A DNA stretch of 64,000 bases from Qipengyuania pelagi (GCF_009827295.1 NZ_WTYD01000001.1:620001-684000); one strand, 5' to 3'; shown: positions 24,320 through 33,261, numbered from the stretch's first letter. The notes: generated from the sequence alone by a model not told the origin. Numbers and translations: made by a program.

Positions 24320-27078
24320 GCGCTTTCCTTGCTCTCTTTGGCCGTTTCGCCACCCGGCACCGCATGAACACCTTGCGCGACCCGCTGTAAAGCTTCCGCG
24401 AGCGTCAGGCGAAGGACCGGGGTGCCATCGGGGAAGGCGGAGAGAAAGCGCGAGGGGAAGGCGGATGAGAGGACGACGAAATGGCCGGCATCCTCGCGCG
24501 TGCGGATCAACCGTCCGAACGCCTGGGCGAGGCGGGCGCGGATGATGCGATCGTCATGCCCCTTGGCGCCGCCGGGCTCATCCGCGGCGGCGGCGCGACG
24601 CGCCCGGTGGAGAATGGTGGGGCGCGGCCAGGGCACGCTTTCCATGACGACGCAGCGCAAGGACCGCCCCGGCACGTCCACCCCGTCGCGCAGCGCATCG
24701 GTGCCGAGCAGGCTGGCGCGCGGATCGTCGCGGAAGATGTCGGTGAGCGTGCCGGTGTCGATCGGATCGACATGCTGGGCGTAGAGTGGCAGGCCAGCGC
24801 GCGCGAGCCGGTCGGCGATGCGGCCATGCACCGCGCGCATTCGCCGGATCGCGGTGAAAAGGCCGAGAACGCCGCCATCCGATGCCTCGATCAACCGCGC
24901 ATAGGCACCGGCGAGCCCGGCAATATCGCCGCGCCTGATATCGGTCACGATCAGGACCTCGGCACGGTTGGCGTAATCGAAGGGGCTGTCCGATTGGCTG
25001 GTGCGCGGCGCGATTTCGAGATGCGCGGCACCGCTGCGCGCCACGGCGTGCGGCCAGTCCGGCCCATCCTCGCCGCGATCTGTTAGCGTTGCGCTGGTCA
25101 GCATCACGCCATGCGCGGGCTCGAGCACGGTGCGGGCGAAGGGTTTCATCGGATCGACCCAGTGGCGATGCAGCCCGACATCGAATTCGCGCGCATCATT
25201 GCGATCGACGGCCAGCCAGTCGACGAAATCGGGGTCCGCCGGGCCGCCGAGCCGCGACAAGAGCGCCTCCCATGCGGCCAGCAGGTCGATCCGCCAGGCG
25301 AGCGAATGGCGTGCCCCTTCGATCCGGGCGCGCCCCTGTCCGTCGAGCCAGTCCGGCGCATCCACGATGATGGCCTCCAACCGGCCCGCCAGCTTCATCA
25401 GCGGTGTGCGGATCGCGGCGAGGGCCTGCGCCGCCATGCCCGCCGCCTCGACCAGCTCGCCGGGGAGCGATGCGGTTTCGGTCTCGATCCCGTATCCCGC
25501 CTCCTGCCCGCTCTCGTCGCGCGCATAGGTCGTGGCGCGGACCTGGGCGAGCAGGGCCTCGACGGGGCCCAAAGGAGCGCCTTCCGCCAATCGGCCCAGC
25601 CAGCCTTCCGAGGGGAGGTCCTGCGCCGCGGCAACCGCCGCCTCGACCGCCTCGCCGCCCGCATCGTCATAGCTGGCGACATCGGCGAGCCGCGCGGCGA
25701 GGCCCCGGCGCCGCCCGCGATTGCCGCGTTCCGGCCCGACGATCCAGCGCCGCAGTTCGATGCTTTCCTGCCCTGTGAGCGCGGCGGAAAAGGTCGAATC
25801 GGCGGCATCGAAGACGTGATGCCCCTCGTCGAACACGATGCGTGTCGGGCGCTGGGCATGGTCTCTACCCCGCGCGGCGTTGACCATCACCAGTGCATGA
25901 TTGGCGATGACGAGATCGGCCTGCGCGCTCGCCCGCGCGCTGCGTTCGATGAAGCATTTTCTGTAATGCGGGCACCCGGCATAGACGCATTCGCCGCGCT
26001 GGTCGGTCAGCGCGGCGATCCCGCGCTTTCTGAACAGCGTGCCGAGCCAGCCGGGCAGATCGCCGCCGATCATGTCGCCATCCTGCGAATAGGCAGCCCA
26101 GCGCGCCACCAGTTGCGCTAGAATGGCAGGGCGCCCCGCGAACCCGCCTTGTAGCGCATCTTCGAGGTTGAGCAGGCAGAGATAATTCTCGCGCCCCTTG
26201 CGCACCACCACCGGGCGCGATCCATCGGCGCGCCGATCCGGCCAGGCGCGGCTGCTCTCCTTGCGCAACTGGCGCTGCAAGTTCTTGGTGTAGGTCGAGA
26301 CCCAGACCGTTCCGCCCGATCGTTCCGCCCAGAGCGAGGCGGGGGCGAGATAGCCCAGCGTCTTGCCGATCCCGGTCCCGGCCTGCGCCAGCAAGATATG
26401 GGGCCTCCTGTCCTGCGCGCGCGGTGCGAAAACGCCGCCCGCGCCGCGCGCGAACAGGCGCTGCCCCTCGCGCTTTTCGGCGCCTTCGCCGGTCAGGCGT
26501 TCCAGCTTGCCCTCGATCGCCAGTTCGTCGAGCGCGACCTGCTGGGGCTGTGTGCGTTCGGGCGCCTCCTCCCATTCGGGCAGGCGCGAGAACAGCCATT
26601 TCTCCGCCCGTTCGGGTTTCTTGATGTGCGGGGCGAGCACCTGCGCCCAGGGCCAGCGCAGCCGGGTTAGCGATTGCAAAGAGGACCACGCGCCCTCCCG
26701 CTCGGCCCAATCGCCGCTCGCGCAGATCTCGAGCAGACGCGCGGCCGCTCTCTGAAGCAACAGAGGCACGGCATCGTCGCTACCCGGCACAGCGAGATCG
26801 AGCGCCTCGGCCAACCCTTTGGGTGTCGGCACGCAGAACCGCGCTGGTCTCACGAAAGCGAACAGCTCCAGAAGATCGAGCCCGGACAAGTCGGGATAGC
26901 CCAGACGATTGGCGACCAGCGGCGCGTTCAGCAGCAAGAGGGGAGTGTCGGCTGCGGCCATCACCGCCTCGCCCTTGGAACAGCCGCGCGTTTCCCCATT
27001 CGCATCGCGCAGCCATGTGCCCGCATGGCTGGCATGGATCGCGGGGAGGGCCAGGGGTTCGACGGCAGGCTCGGTCAC
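24316..27078 (-). CDS. DinG/YoaA-like ATP-dependent DNA helicase (XPD type)
   Basis: This superfamily 2 helicase of about 920 residues has Walker A in AQAGTGIGKT, an iron-sulfur cluster region with Cys in ENYLCLLN and then ECVYAGCPHYRKCF, the VIANHALVM motif typical of DinG, and DEGH as Walker B. The C-terminal half has HD2 motifs (ALRDGVDVPG and AFGRLIRTREDAG). It would unwind DNA 5' to 3', for instance at R-loops or forks. I chose GTG at 27078 as start because the longer option lacks similarity and overlaps a LexA-like site. It is divergent from lysK. The N-terminal 230 residues are unusual and unassigned. Confidence 0.88.
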   Translation of the reverse strand: MTEPAVEPLALPAIHASHAGTWLRDANGETRGCSKGEAVMAAADTPLLLLNAPLVANRLGYPDLSGLDLLELFAFVRPARFCVPTPKGLAEALDLAVPGSDDAVPLLLQRAAARLLEICASGDWAEREGAWSSLQSLTRLRWPWAQVLAPHIKKPERAEKWLFSRLPEWEEAPERTQPQQVALDELAIEGKLERLTGEGAEKREGQRLFARGAGGVFAPRAQDRRPHILLAQAGTGIGKTLGYLAPASLWAERSGGTVWVSTYTKNLQRQLRKESSRAWPDRRADGSRPVVVRKGRENYLCLLNLEDALQGGFAGRPAILAQLVARWAAYSQDGDMIGGDLPGWLGTLFRKRGIAALTDQRGECVYAGCPHYRKCFIERSARASAQADLVIANHALVMVNAARGRDHAQRPTRIVFDEGHHVFDAADSTFSAALTGQESIELRRWIVGPERGNRGRRRGLAARLADVASYDDAGGEAVEAAVAAAQDLPSEGWLGRLAEGAPLGPVEALLAQVRATTYARDESGQEAGYGIETETASLPGELVEAAGMAAQALAAIRTPLMKLAGRLEAIIVDAPDWLDGQGRARIEGARHSLAWRIDLLAAWEALLSRLGGPADPDFVDWLAVDRNDAREFDVGLHRHWVDPMKPFARTVLEPAHGVMLTSATLTDRGEDGPDWPHAVARSGAAHLEIAPRTSQSDSPFDYANRAEVLIVTDIRRGDIAGLAGAYARLIEASDGGVLGLFTAIRRMRAVHGRIADRLARAGLPLYAQHVDPIDTGTLTDIFRDDPRASLLGTDALRDGVDVPGRSLRCVVMESVPWPRPTILHRARRAAAADEPGGAKGHDDRIIRARLAQAFGRLIRTREDAGHFVVLSSAFPSRFLSAFPDGTPVLRLTLAEALQRVAQGVHAVPGGETAKESKESA

Positions 27079-27100
27079 GAAAGGTGCTATTCCAAGCCTG

Positions 27101-27115
27101 GAACGAAAAGTAAAC
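27101..27115 (-). promoter_or_regulatory. Possible degenerate LexA box before the DinG-like gene
   Basis: GAAC-GAAAAGT-AAAC matches the alphaproteobacterial GAAC-N7-GAAC pattern at seven of eight fixed positions. It lies 22 bases before the GTG start of the helicase gene. dinG is damage-inducible in E. coli, so the site is plausible but unproven. Confidence 0.35.
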
Positions 27116-27193
27116 AAGACTGGCCGCCGATCCGCGCCGCGTTGTGTGGTTCGCACTTGCAACAGCGCGGAAATTCACGGAAAAGCGCGGGCG

Positions 27194-28825
27194 ATGACCA
27201 TGACCGACCTGATGACCGCCGCCAATTCCTCCAAAGCCTGGCCCTTCCAGGAGGCGCAGAAGCTCCTGAAGCGCTATCCCGACGGTGCCAAGCCTGACGG
27301 ATCGCCGGTCCTGTTCGAGACCGGCTACGGCCCCAGCGGCCTGCCGCATATCGGCACGTTCCAGGAAGTGCTCCGCACCACGCTGGTCCGCCGTGCGTTC
27401 GAAGCGCTGATCGGCGCGAAGCCGGAAGACGGCAAGACGCGGCTGGTGGCCTTCAGCGACGATATGGACGGGTTGCGCAAGGTCCCCGACAATGTGCCCA
27501 ACCAGCAGTTGTTGCAGGACAATCTGCACCTGCCCCTGAGCCGGGTGCCGAACCCGTTCGACACCGATCACGACAGCTTCGCCGCGCACAACAACGCGAT
27601 GCTGCGCGAATTTCTCGACCGGTTCGGGTTCGCTTATGAATTCGTCTCGGCCAGCGATCGCTACAATTCGGGCGCTTTCGACGATGCGCTGCGCGAGGTT
27701 ATGCGCAAGAACCAGGCGATCCTCGACATCATGCTGCCCACCTTGCGGGCCGAACGCGCGGCGACCTATTCGCCGATCATGCCGATCAGCCCCACGACCG
27801 GGCGCGTGTTGCAGGTGCCGGTCGAGGTCGTGGATGCCGAGGCCGGAACGGTCCGCTTCACCGACGAGGATGGGAGCGAAATCGAACAATCCGCGCTGGG
27901 CGGCATGGCCAAGCTTCAGTGGAAGGTGGATTTCGCCATGCGCTGGGTGGCGCAGGGCGTCGACTATGAAATGTATGGCAAGGACCTGACCGATACCGGC
28001 ATCCAGTCGGGCAAGATCGCGCAGGTCCTGGGCGGCAGAAAACCCGAAGGGCTGATCTACGAGCTGTTCCTGGACGAGAACGGCGAGAAGATATCGAAGT
28101 CCAAGGGCAACGGCCTCACGATCGAGCAGTGGCTCGAATATGGGAGCGAGGATTCGCTCGGCTTCTACATTTTCCCCAATCCCAAGAGCGCGAAGCAGCT
28201 GCATGGCGGCGTGATCCCGCGCGCGGTCGACGATTACTGGCAGTTCCGCGAGCGGCTGGCCGAACAGGATCTGGACAAGCAGCTCGGCAATCCGGTCTGG
28301 CATCTGGCGCGCGCGAATGGCGGGTTCGTGGGTAGCGAAGCACCGGGCGCGGGCGACAGCCTGCCAGTGACCTACGCTTTGCTGTTGAACCTCGTCGGCG
28401 TTTTGGGTGCGCAGGCGGATCGCGATCAGGTGTGGTCGTATCTGGGCAATTACATCGCCGATCCCGATCCCTCGGCGCATCCCGAACTTGATGCGCTGGT
28501 GGACAAGGCGCTGGCCTATAACCGCGATTTCGTCGCGCCCTCGCTCCAGCGCCGCAAGGCTGAACAGAATGAAGCGGCAGCGTTGCAAAGACTCGACCAA
28601 GAACTGGCCGGGATGGCGCAGGGGACCTCGGCCGAAGACATCCAGACTGCGATCTATGAAATAGGCAAGGATGAAGCCTACGGTTTCGAATCCCTTCGCG
28701 ATTGGTTCAAGGCATTATATCAAACTTTATTGGGCAGCGATCAGGGCCCGCGTATGGGTAGCTTCGTCGCTCTTTACGGGATCGACAATACACGTGCTTT
28801 GATAAAGGATGCACTGGGGGACTGA
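27194..28825 (+). CDS. lysS: Lysyl-tRNA synthetase, class I
   Basis: This protein of about 543 residues charges tRNA-Lys. It belongs to the class I (archaeal-type) enzyme, unrelated to the class II LysRS of E. coli. The HIGH-type motif is GYGPSGLPHIGTFQEV near residue 50, and the KMSKS-type loop is KISKSKGNG. The C-terminal half is helical, as expected of the anticodon-binding part. Class I LysRS is typical of many alphaproteobacteria. Two ATGs lie six bases apart at the start; I use the first. The gene is divergent from the DinG-like helicase and is followed by the LOV kinase. Confidence 0.95.
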   Translation: MTMTDLMTAANSSKAWPFQEAQKLLKRYPDGAKPDGSPVLFETGYGPSGLPHIGTFQEVLRTTLVRRAFEALIGAKPEDGKTRLVAFSDDMDGLRKVPDNVPNQQLLQDNLHLPLSRVPNPFDTDHDSFAAHNNAMLREFLDRFGFAYEFVSASDRYNSGAFDDALREVMRKNQAILDIMLPTLRAERAATYSPIMPISPTTGRVLQVPVEVVDAEAGTVRFTDEDGSEIEQSALGGMAKLQWKVDFAMRWVAQGVDYEMYGKDLTDTGIQSGKIAQVLGGRKPEGLIYELFLDENGEKISKSKGNGLTIEQWLEYGSEDSLGFYIFPNPKSAKQLHGGVIPRAVDDYWQFRERLAEQDLDKQLGNPVWHLARANGGFVGSEAPGAGDSLPVTYALLLNLVGVLGAQADRDQVWSYLGNYIADPDPSAHPELDALVDKALAYNRDFVAPSLQRRKAEQNEAAALQRLDQELAGMAQGTSAEDIQTAIYEIGKDEAYGFESLRDWFKALYQTLLGSDQGPRMGSFVALYGIDNTRALIKDALGD

Positions 28826-28847
28826 ACCCTGGGCAGGGATTCGCAAC

Positions 28848-29921
28848 ATGGCGGAGAGTGACGATGCAACAGGCGGGAACGCGGGCGATGCGGGGCATTC
28901 CGCGCGTCTGTCCTCGCTGCGTCTCACGGCCGACCAATTGTTTTTGCAGACCACCGCGCAGACCCGGATGGCGCAGTGCATTTCCGATCCGCATCAGCCC
29001 GATTGCCCGATCGTCTATTGCAACCAGGCTTTCGTCGACCTGACGGGATACCCGATCGACGAGATCATCGGGCGCAATTGCCGGTTCCTCCAGGGAGAAA
29101 AGACCGCGCCTTCCGCCGTGGCGCGCCTGCGCAGCGCGGTCGAGCAGCGCGTCTATACCGTGGCCGACATCCTGAATTACCGCAAGGATGGCACGTCGTT
29201 CTGGAACGCGGTTCACGTCGGGCCGATCTATAACCCCGAAGGCGAGCTTGAGTATTTCTTCGGCTCGCAATGGGATGTCAGCGAATTGCTGGCCGCGCGC
29301 GATACGATCGTGGAGAACGACCGGGTGGCGGATGAATTGCGCCATCGCACCGACAATCTGTTTGCCGTTCTGACCGCGATCGTGCGCCTGTCGGCTCGGG
29401 GCGCGGAAGAGGTCGAGGAACTATCCGAAAAGGTCCAGCGCCGCATCGAAGCGCTGGCGGCCGCCCACCGGGTTTCCCTCTCGGCCACGGGAATGGACAG
29501 CGATTCCTCCGACCTGCGCACCTTGGTCGAGGCGGTGATGAAGCCCTATCGCAGTTCCAATGCCGACCGGATCGATATCGTGGGCGACACGTTCGAACTG
29601 CCGCGCAAACACGTCACGCCGCTCGGCCTCAGCCTGCATGAACTGGCGACGAATGCCATCAAATACGGCGCCCTGTCGCGTGGCGACGGGCGGGTCCATA
29701 TCGACTGGGAGGTCGAGGACGATTTCATCGTGGTTCACTGGATCGAGCTGCTGGGCCAGGCCATCGGCCTGTCCGATGGGGGCCGGGATGCGATCAGCAA
29801 AGGGACCGGCACGCGGCTGATGCAGGGTGTGATCGGCGGTATCGGTGGATCGGTGGAAAGCCGGCTCGACCCCGAAGGCTTGCGCGCGACGATCCGCGTG
29901 CCGCGCAAGGTGCAGACCTAA
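28848..29921 (+). CDS. Blue-light-sensing LOV-HWE histidine kinase
   Basis: This 357-residue soluble protein has an N-terminal LOV domain (about 30-150) with the flavin-adduct Cys78 in GRNCRFLQG and the NYRKDGTSFWN flavin-binding strand. A short helix leads to an HWE-type kinase core: phosphoacceptor His166 in LRHRTDNLFAVL, the N-box HELATNAIKYGALS, and the diagnostic WxE in HWIELLG. This layout and length match the Erythrobacter EL346-type light-regulated kinases. It should bind FMN and change autophosphorylation on blue light. No response regulator or PhyR-like gene is adjacent. The start has AGGGA upstream; the gene lies 22 bases after lysS. Confidence 0.94.
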   Translation: MAESDDATGGNAGDAGHSARLSSLRLTADQLFLQTTAQTRMAQCISDPHQPDCPIVYCNQAFVDLTGYPIDEIIGRNCRFLQGEKTAPSAVARLRSAVEQRVYTVADILNYRKDGTSFWNAVHVGPIYNPEGELEYFFGSQWDVSELLAARDTIVENDRVADELRHRTDNLFAVLTAIVRLSARGAEEVEELSEKVQRRIEALAAAHRVSLSATGMDSDSSDLRTLVEAVMKPYRSSNADRIDIVGDTFELPRKHVTPLGLSLHELATNAIKYGALSRGDGRVHIDWEVEDDFIVVHWIELLGQAIGLSDGGRDAISKGTGTRLMQGVIGGIGGSVESRLDPEGLRATIRVPRKVQT

Positions 29922-29959
29922 CTCGGTAACGGCTCGAACCGACTGCAACTACCGGAGGA

Positions 29960-30649
29960 TCAGCTCCACTCGCGGGTGCGATACCATTTGGTCAGCACGT
30001 ATTTCTGTCCCTTCACCACCGGCGTTCCCGCATGAAGCGTCGCCTCGTTGGGCGTCCCGTCGGGCAGGGCGTTGTTCCAGATCAGCAGGACGCCGGGTTC
30101 GGGTTCGATCGCCGCTTCGATTTCGGGGAAGAAGGTGTGTCCGCCTTCCTCCACCTTGTTGAGGAAGGCCATGGCGGTCCAGCTGCGCTGGCCTCCGCGT
30201 TCGTTTTCCAGTTTCCAGTAAGGCTGGTCGGTATAGAACCAGTCGTTATGCGGCTTGAATTCCTGGCCGGGGAGATAGCGCTGCCCCTGGATCGATTCCC
30301 CGAAGCGCGGATCGATGCCCAGCAGATCGTCGATCCGGCGCGAAACGCTTTTGACGAAAGCATGGGTCGGGTCGAGATCGCCGGAATAGGACGTACGGAA
30401 TCCCTTGGCGTAATCCTGATCGTGCAGCTGGCTAGGCCTCGCGATCGCATCGATCATGGCGATCAGCCGCTCGCATTCGGAAGGCGACAGAAAGCCGCCG
30501 AGCGCGAAAATCTCGGCATCTTCGGTCGGGAAGCGATAGATCCCGGTATCCTGCGCCAGCCGTTCGCGAACCTGCGCACCGACGCGTTTGAGCGCGGCGC
30601 GATCGGGATTGGGCAGGGAGGACGTGTCATAAGTCGCGCTGGAGGCCAT
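29960..30649 (-). CDS. 2OG-Fe(II) oxygenase, prolyl 4-hydroxylase-like
   Basis: This 229-residue protein has the double-stranded beta-helix oxygenase fold. The iron ligands are His and Asp in FKPHNDWF and the distal His in ATLHAGTPV; the 2-oxoglutarate-binding Lys follows in KGQKYVLTKWYR. FLSPSECERLI and TFFPEIEAAIEPEPG are typical of the P4Hc family. Bacterial members hydroxylate prolyl residues in proteins such as EF-Tu in some species, but the target here is unknown. It is divergent from the cytochrome b561 gene across an unusual inverted repeat. Confidence 0.9.
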   Translation of the reverse strand: MASSATYDTSSLPNPDRAALKRVGAQVRERLAQDTGIYRFPTEDAEIFALGGFLSPSECERLIAMIDAIARPSQLHDQDYAKGFRTSYSGDLDPTHAFVKSVSRRIDDLLGIDPRFGESIQGQRYLPGQEFKPHNDWFYTDQPYWKLENERGGQRSWTAMAFLNKVEEGGHTFFPEIEAAIEPEPGVLLIWNNALPDGTPNEATLHAGTPVVKGQKYVLTKWYRTREWS

Positions 30650-30670
30650 GGTCAGGGATGTAGCAAACAC

Positions 30671-30706
30671 CCTGCCTGCCGCAAGACATCCCTTGCGGAA
30701 GGCAGG
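30671..30706. repeat. Interrupted inverted repeat in a divergent promoter region
   Basis: CCTGCC-TG-CCGCAAG pairs with CTTGCGG-AA-GGCAGG around a six-base loop. The arms are 15 bases each with one 2-base mismatch. It sits 21 bases before the oxygenase gene (minus) and 46 bases before the cytochrome gene (plus). There is no T-run, so a regulatory dyad or leader hairpin is more likely than a terminator. Confidence 0.7.
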
Positions 30707-30752
30707 ATGGTCGTTAATTCATGGCCGCCGCACGGATAAGCAGGAGGGGTCC

Positions 30753-31304
30753 ATGCCGAACACCAATACCAATCGTCGATATTCCGTTGGCGCCATGATC
30801 TTTCACTGGACCATCGCAATCGCCGTGATCGTGAACTGGCGGATCGCAGAGGCGGCCCATCATGCCCAGGGTGCCGACAGGGGCGCCATCTTCGCCAATC
30901 ACAAGGCTTTGGGCATCCTCATCCTGGCCCTGACGCTGGGGCGGCTCGCCTGGCGCTGGACCCACCCGGTCCCTCCCTTGCCCTCGGATCTCGCCAGGTG
31001 GGAACAGGTGTTGGCGCGCGTGGTGCACGTCATCTTCTACGTGCTGCTGATCGCTCTTCCGCTGGGCGCATGGATCGCCAATTCCCTCACCGGACGCGAG
31101 ATCGACATGTTCGGCCTGTTCACGATTCCACCGCTGCCGATTGGGAAGAACGATGCGTTGGGCAGCGCGCTGTTCTCGGCTCACGGAACCGGCGGCTCGA
31201 TCTTCATCTATCTGATCGGCCTGCATATTCTCGGCGCGCTCAAGCACACCTTCTTCGACAGGAATGGCGGCATCTTCCGTATGCTGCCCTTCGGAAAAGT
31301 CTAG
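30753..31304 (+). CDS. Cytochrome b561 family membrane protein
   Basis: This 183-residue protein has four membrane helices with heme-ligand histidines: GAMIFHWTIAIAVIVNW, FANHKALGILIL, VHVIFYVLLIALPLGAW, and the late AHGTGGSIFIYLIGLH. Such YodB/CybB-like b cytochromes oxidise quinol and may reduce superoxide or periplasmic partners. A very good AGGAGGGG ribosome site precedes the ATG at 30753. It ends before a minus-strand terminator. Confidence 0.92.
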   Translation: MPNTNTNRRYSVGAMIFHWTIAIAVIVNWRIAEAAHHAQGADRGAIFANHKALGILILALTLGRLAWRWTHPVPPLPSDLARWEQVLARVVHVIFYVLLIALPLGAWIANSLTGREIDMFGLFTIPPLPIGKNDALGSALFSAHGTGGSIFIYLIGLHILGALKHTFFDRNGGIFRMLPFGKV

Positions 31305-31311
31305 CGAGACC

Positions 31312-31356
31312 CAAAAAGAGGCCCCCGGCCCGCAATCGTGCGCGGGGCAGGGGGCC
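31312..31356 (-). terminator. Terminator after the RcnB-like gene
   Basis: GGCCCCC at 31320-31326 pairs with GGGGGCC at 31350-31356, with further pairing inside (CCGC with GCGcGG). On the minus strand the stem is followed by TCTTTTTG. It also lies just after the stop of the convergent cytochrome gene. Confidence 0.8.
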
Positions 31357-31404
31357 AGTCCTCCGGCAGACCACTCTCAAAGCCACCGGAGATTTCAAAA
31401 ACGA

Positions 31405-32451
31405 CTACCAGAAGAAGTCGTAGATCACGTCGACCACTTCGCCGCTGTAGATATCGACCAGCAGGACGTCGTCGTAATAGCGCACCCAGCGATAGGGGCC
31501 GTAGACTTCGGGCAGGCGATAACGCCACGGATCGTTGATATAATAGCGGTTGGAATAGAAGCCGCTGCCGAGCGTGAAACCGATCGAAATCCGGCTGTAG
31601 CGGTGATTGCGATAGGGCGAATAATACCGGCCGATATTGAACAGGCTGCGATTGGCGGCGCGATATCGATGCCAGTCGTAGCGCTGGTTCCGGCGCCAGT
31701 CGCTGCGGTTCCAGACACGGTAATCGTTCCAACGGCGTCCATCGTAATAGCGGCCATAGCCATTGCGATAGGCCTGACGCTGGTCGCGATAGCGGCTCTG
31801 ATCCCAGCTTCGCTGGTCGCGATAGCGGCTCTGATCGCGCTGGTCGCGCCAGTTCCTCTGGTCGCGATAGGCGTCGCGGCGGTCCTGCTGCTGGTCTCGC
31901 GCATCCTCGCGACGATCCTGCCGACGATCGCGCCAATCCTCGCGCCGATCCTGCTGACGCTCGCGAGCGTCCTCGCGCCGCTCGCGCCAATTGCTCCCAG
32001 AGGGGCTGCGCTGGTCGCGCGCGTCCTGGCGTGCGTCACGGCGGGCCGCATCGGCGCGGGCCTGTTCGCGAAGCGCTTCGTTGGCGCGGCGGAAGACGTT
32101 GCCGTCCCGCGAGTCCCCCTGGCCCGAACGATCGGGCCGTTGCGCGCGCTGCTGAGTTTCGGTGCGGCGCGCTTCCTGGGCTCGCTGAGCGCGGGCGGGT
32201 GCGACCGCGGCATCGGGCGCGGCGGCCCGCTCGCGAAGCACCTGACGGCGTTCACTGCGCTCGCTGCGCCCACGACGATACTGGTCGCGATCCTGCGCGA
32301 GTTCCGCAGCCTGCGCCGATACGCCGGTATCGATCGCCACCATCGGCGCGTCGAAATCGACGGCGGGGGCAGCCGAGGCCGACATGGCCGAGAGGCCAAG
32401 CGCAACCGCCAAGGCCCCCAGGGCGCTGCCTTTCAATAAGATATTCGTCAT
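31405..32451 (-). CDS. RcnB-like periplasmic protein with long Arg/Asp/Gln-rich middle
   Basis: This 348-residue protein has a signal peptide (ALAVALGLSAMSASAAP). Residues about 50-235 are strongly charged and low in complexity, with repeated RDQR, DRRED and RYRDQR units. The C-terminal part, PYRWVRYYDDVLLVDIYSG and EVVDVIYDFFW, matches the RcnB family, first described in nickel/cobalt homeostasis. The charged middle is far longer than in E. coli RcnB and may bind acidic surfaces or nucleic acid. Metal function should not be assumed. The gene is divergent from the flavin oxidase gene. Confidence 0.82.
   Translation of the reverse strand: MTNILLKGSALGALAVALGLSAMSASAAPAVDFDAPMVAIDTGVSAQAAELAQDRDQYRRGRSERSERRQVLRERAAAPDAAVAPARAQRAQEARRTETQQRAQRPDRSGQGDSRDGNVFRRANEALREQARADAARRDARQDARDQRSPSGSNWRERREDARERQQDRREDWRDRRQDRREDARDQQQDRRDAYRDQRNWRDQRDQSRYRDQRSWDQSRYRDQRQAYRNGYGRYYDGRRWNDYRVWNRSDWRRNQRYDWHRYRAANRSLFNIGRYYSPYRNHRYSRISIGFTLGSGFYSNRYYINDPWRYRLPEVYGPYRWVRYYDDVLLVDIYSGEVVDVIYDFFW
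31780..31836. repeat. 24-bp direct repeats inside the RcnB-like gene
   Basis: A 24-base unit occurs at 31780-31803 and again at 31813-31836, 33 bases apart. It encodes the repeated DQSRYRDQR peptide and reflects recent internal duplication in the low-complexity region. Confidence 0.9.
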
Positions 32452-32649
32452 GGAGCTTTTGTCCTTCCCCGTGGAAAGCCGCCCCACCATTGCGGCTTGA
32501 ATGATCGCCGATGCGATAAATGGTGCAGTATCGGTCCGGCCATGACGCGAAACTGAACCGGGTGCAACGCTTATTGTTCATATTTGCGCGCCGAACTATG
32601 AACGATGTGGTGATTGACAGCTTGGTCGCGACGCTGTCTCACCTATCGG

Positions 32650-33219
32650 ATGTTCGACACTCTCGACGCCGTCCGAACCGATATCGCCCAGCGCCTGAAG
32701 CGCGGCGCGAGCGATCGGAAATCGGCCTTCCATTGCCCCGCTATTGCCACTGCGGATGCCGACGCCCGGATCATGGTCCTGCGCGCCTTTGACGAGGATG
32801 CATGGACCCTGCGCTTCAACACCGATGCCCGCGCTCCCAAGGTGGCGGCGATCGGTGAAAGCGCGCCGGTGGGTGTGCTGTTCTACGATGCCGGAGCGAA
32901 GATCCAGCTCCGCTGCCGGGGCACCGGACGGATCGAGCACTATGGCCCCATCGCCGACGCTGCATGGGAGGAAGCGACCAATTTCGCGCGGCGCTGCTAT
33001 CTGGGTGACGGCCCCGGCGCGGTATCGGACGGACCGACAAGCGGGCTTCCCGAGCGGTTCGAAGGGGTCGAGCCCAGCGACGAAGACCTAGAACCAGCGC
33101 GCGAGAATTTCGCGGTCCTGCTGGTCACGGTCGAGGAAGCGGACTGGTTCTACCTGTCCAATGACGGCCATGTGCGCGCGCAATTCCTGCACGGCAAAGG
33201 CCGATGGGTGGCGCCCTAA
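32650..33219 (+). CDS. Pyridoxamine 5'-phosphate oxidase-family flavoprotein
   Basis: This 189-residue protein has the split-barrel FMN-binding fold. DARIMVLRAFDEDAWTLRFN and TDARAPKVAAI are the FMN-contacting strands, and IQLRCRGTGRIEHYG the dimer-side strand. It ends in a PNPOx C-terminal-like segment (LSNDGHVRAQF). Compared with true PdxH the C-terminus is divergent, so it may be an FMN-dependent reductase or stress protein rather than the pyridoxal 5'-phosphate synthase. The ATG at 32650 was chosen because the upstream part lacks similarity. Confidence 0.82.
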   Translation: MFDTLDAVRTDIAQRLKRGASDRKSAFHCPAIATADADARIMVLRAFDEDAWTLRFNTDARAPKVAAIGESAPVGVLFYDAGAKIQLRCRGTGRIEHYGPIADAAWEEATNFARRCYLGDGPGAVSDGPTSGLPERFEGVEPSDEDLEPARENFAVLLVTVEEADWFYLSNDGHVRAQFLHGKGRWVAP

Positions 33220-33229
33220 AATACTGATA

Positions 33230-33255
33230 GGCGGCGGGCGATCATGCCCGCCGCC
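33230..33255. terminator. Perfect 10-bp stem between converging genes
   Basis: GGCGGCGGGC and GCCCGCCGCC flank a six-base loop. It lies between the stops of the flavin oxidase (plus) and FKBP (minus) genes. It has no T-run, so termination may be weak or Rho-assisted. Confidence 0.65.
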
Positions 33256-33261
33256 CAAGCT

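Noticed and set aside
31264..32439. Hydrophobic open frame opposite the RcnB-like gene
   Set aside because: Its Ala/Leu/Val/Ile runs mirror the Arg/Asp/Gln repeats of the real gene. It has no plausible start context.
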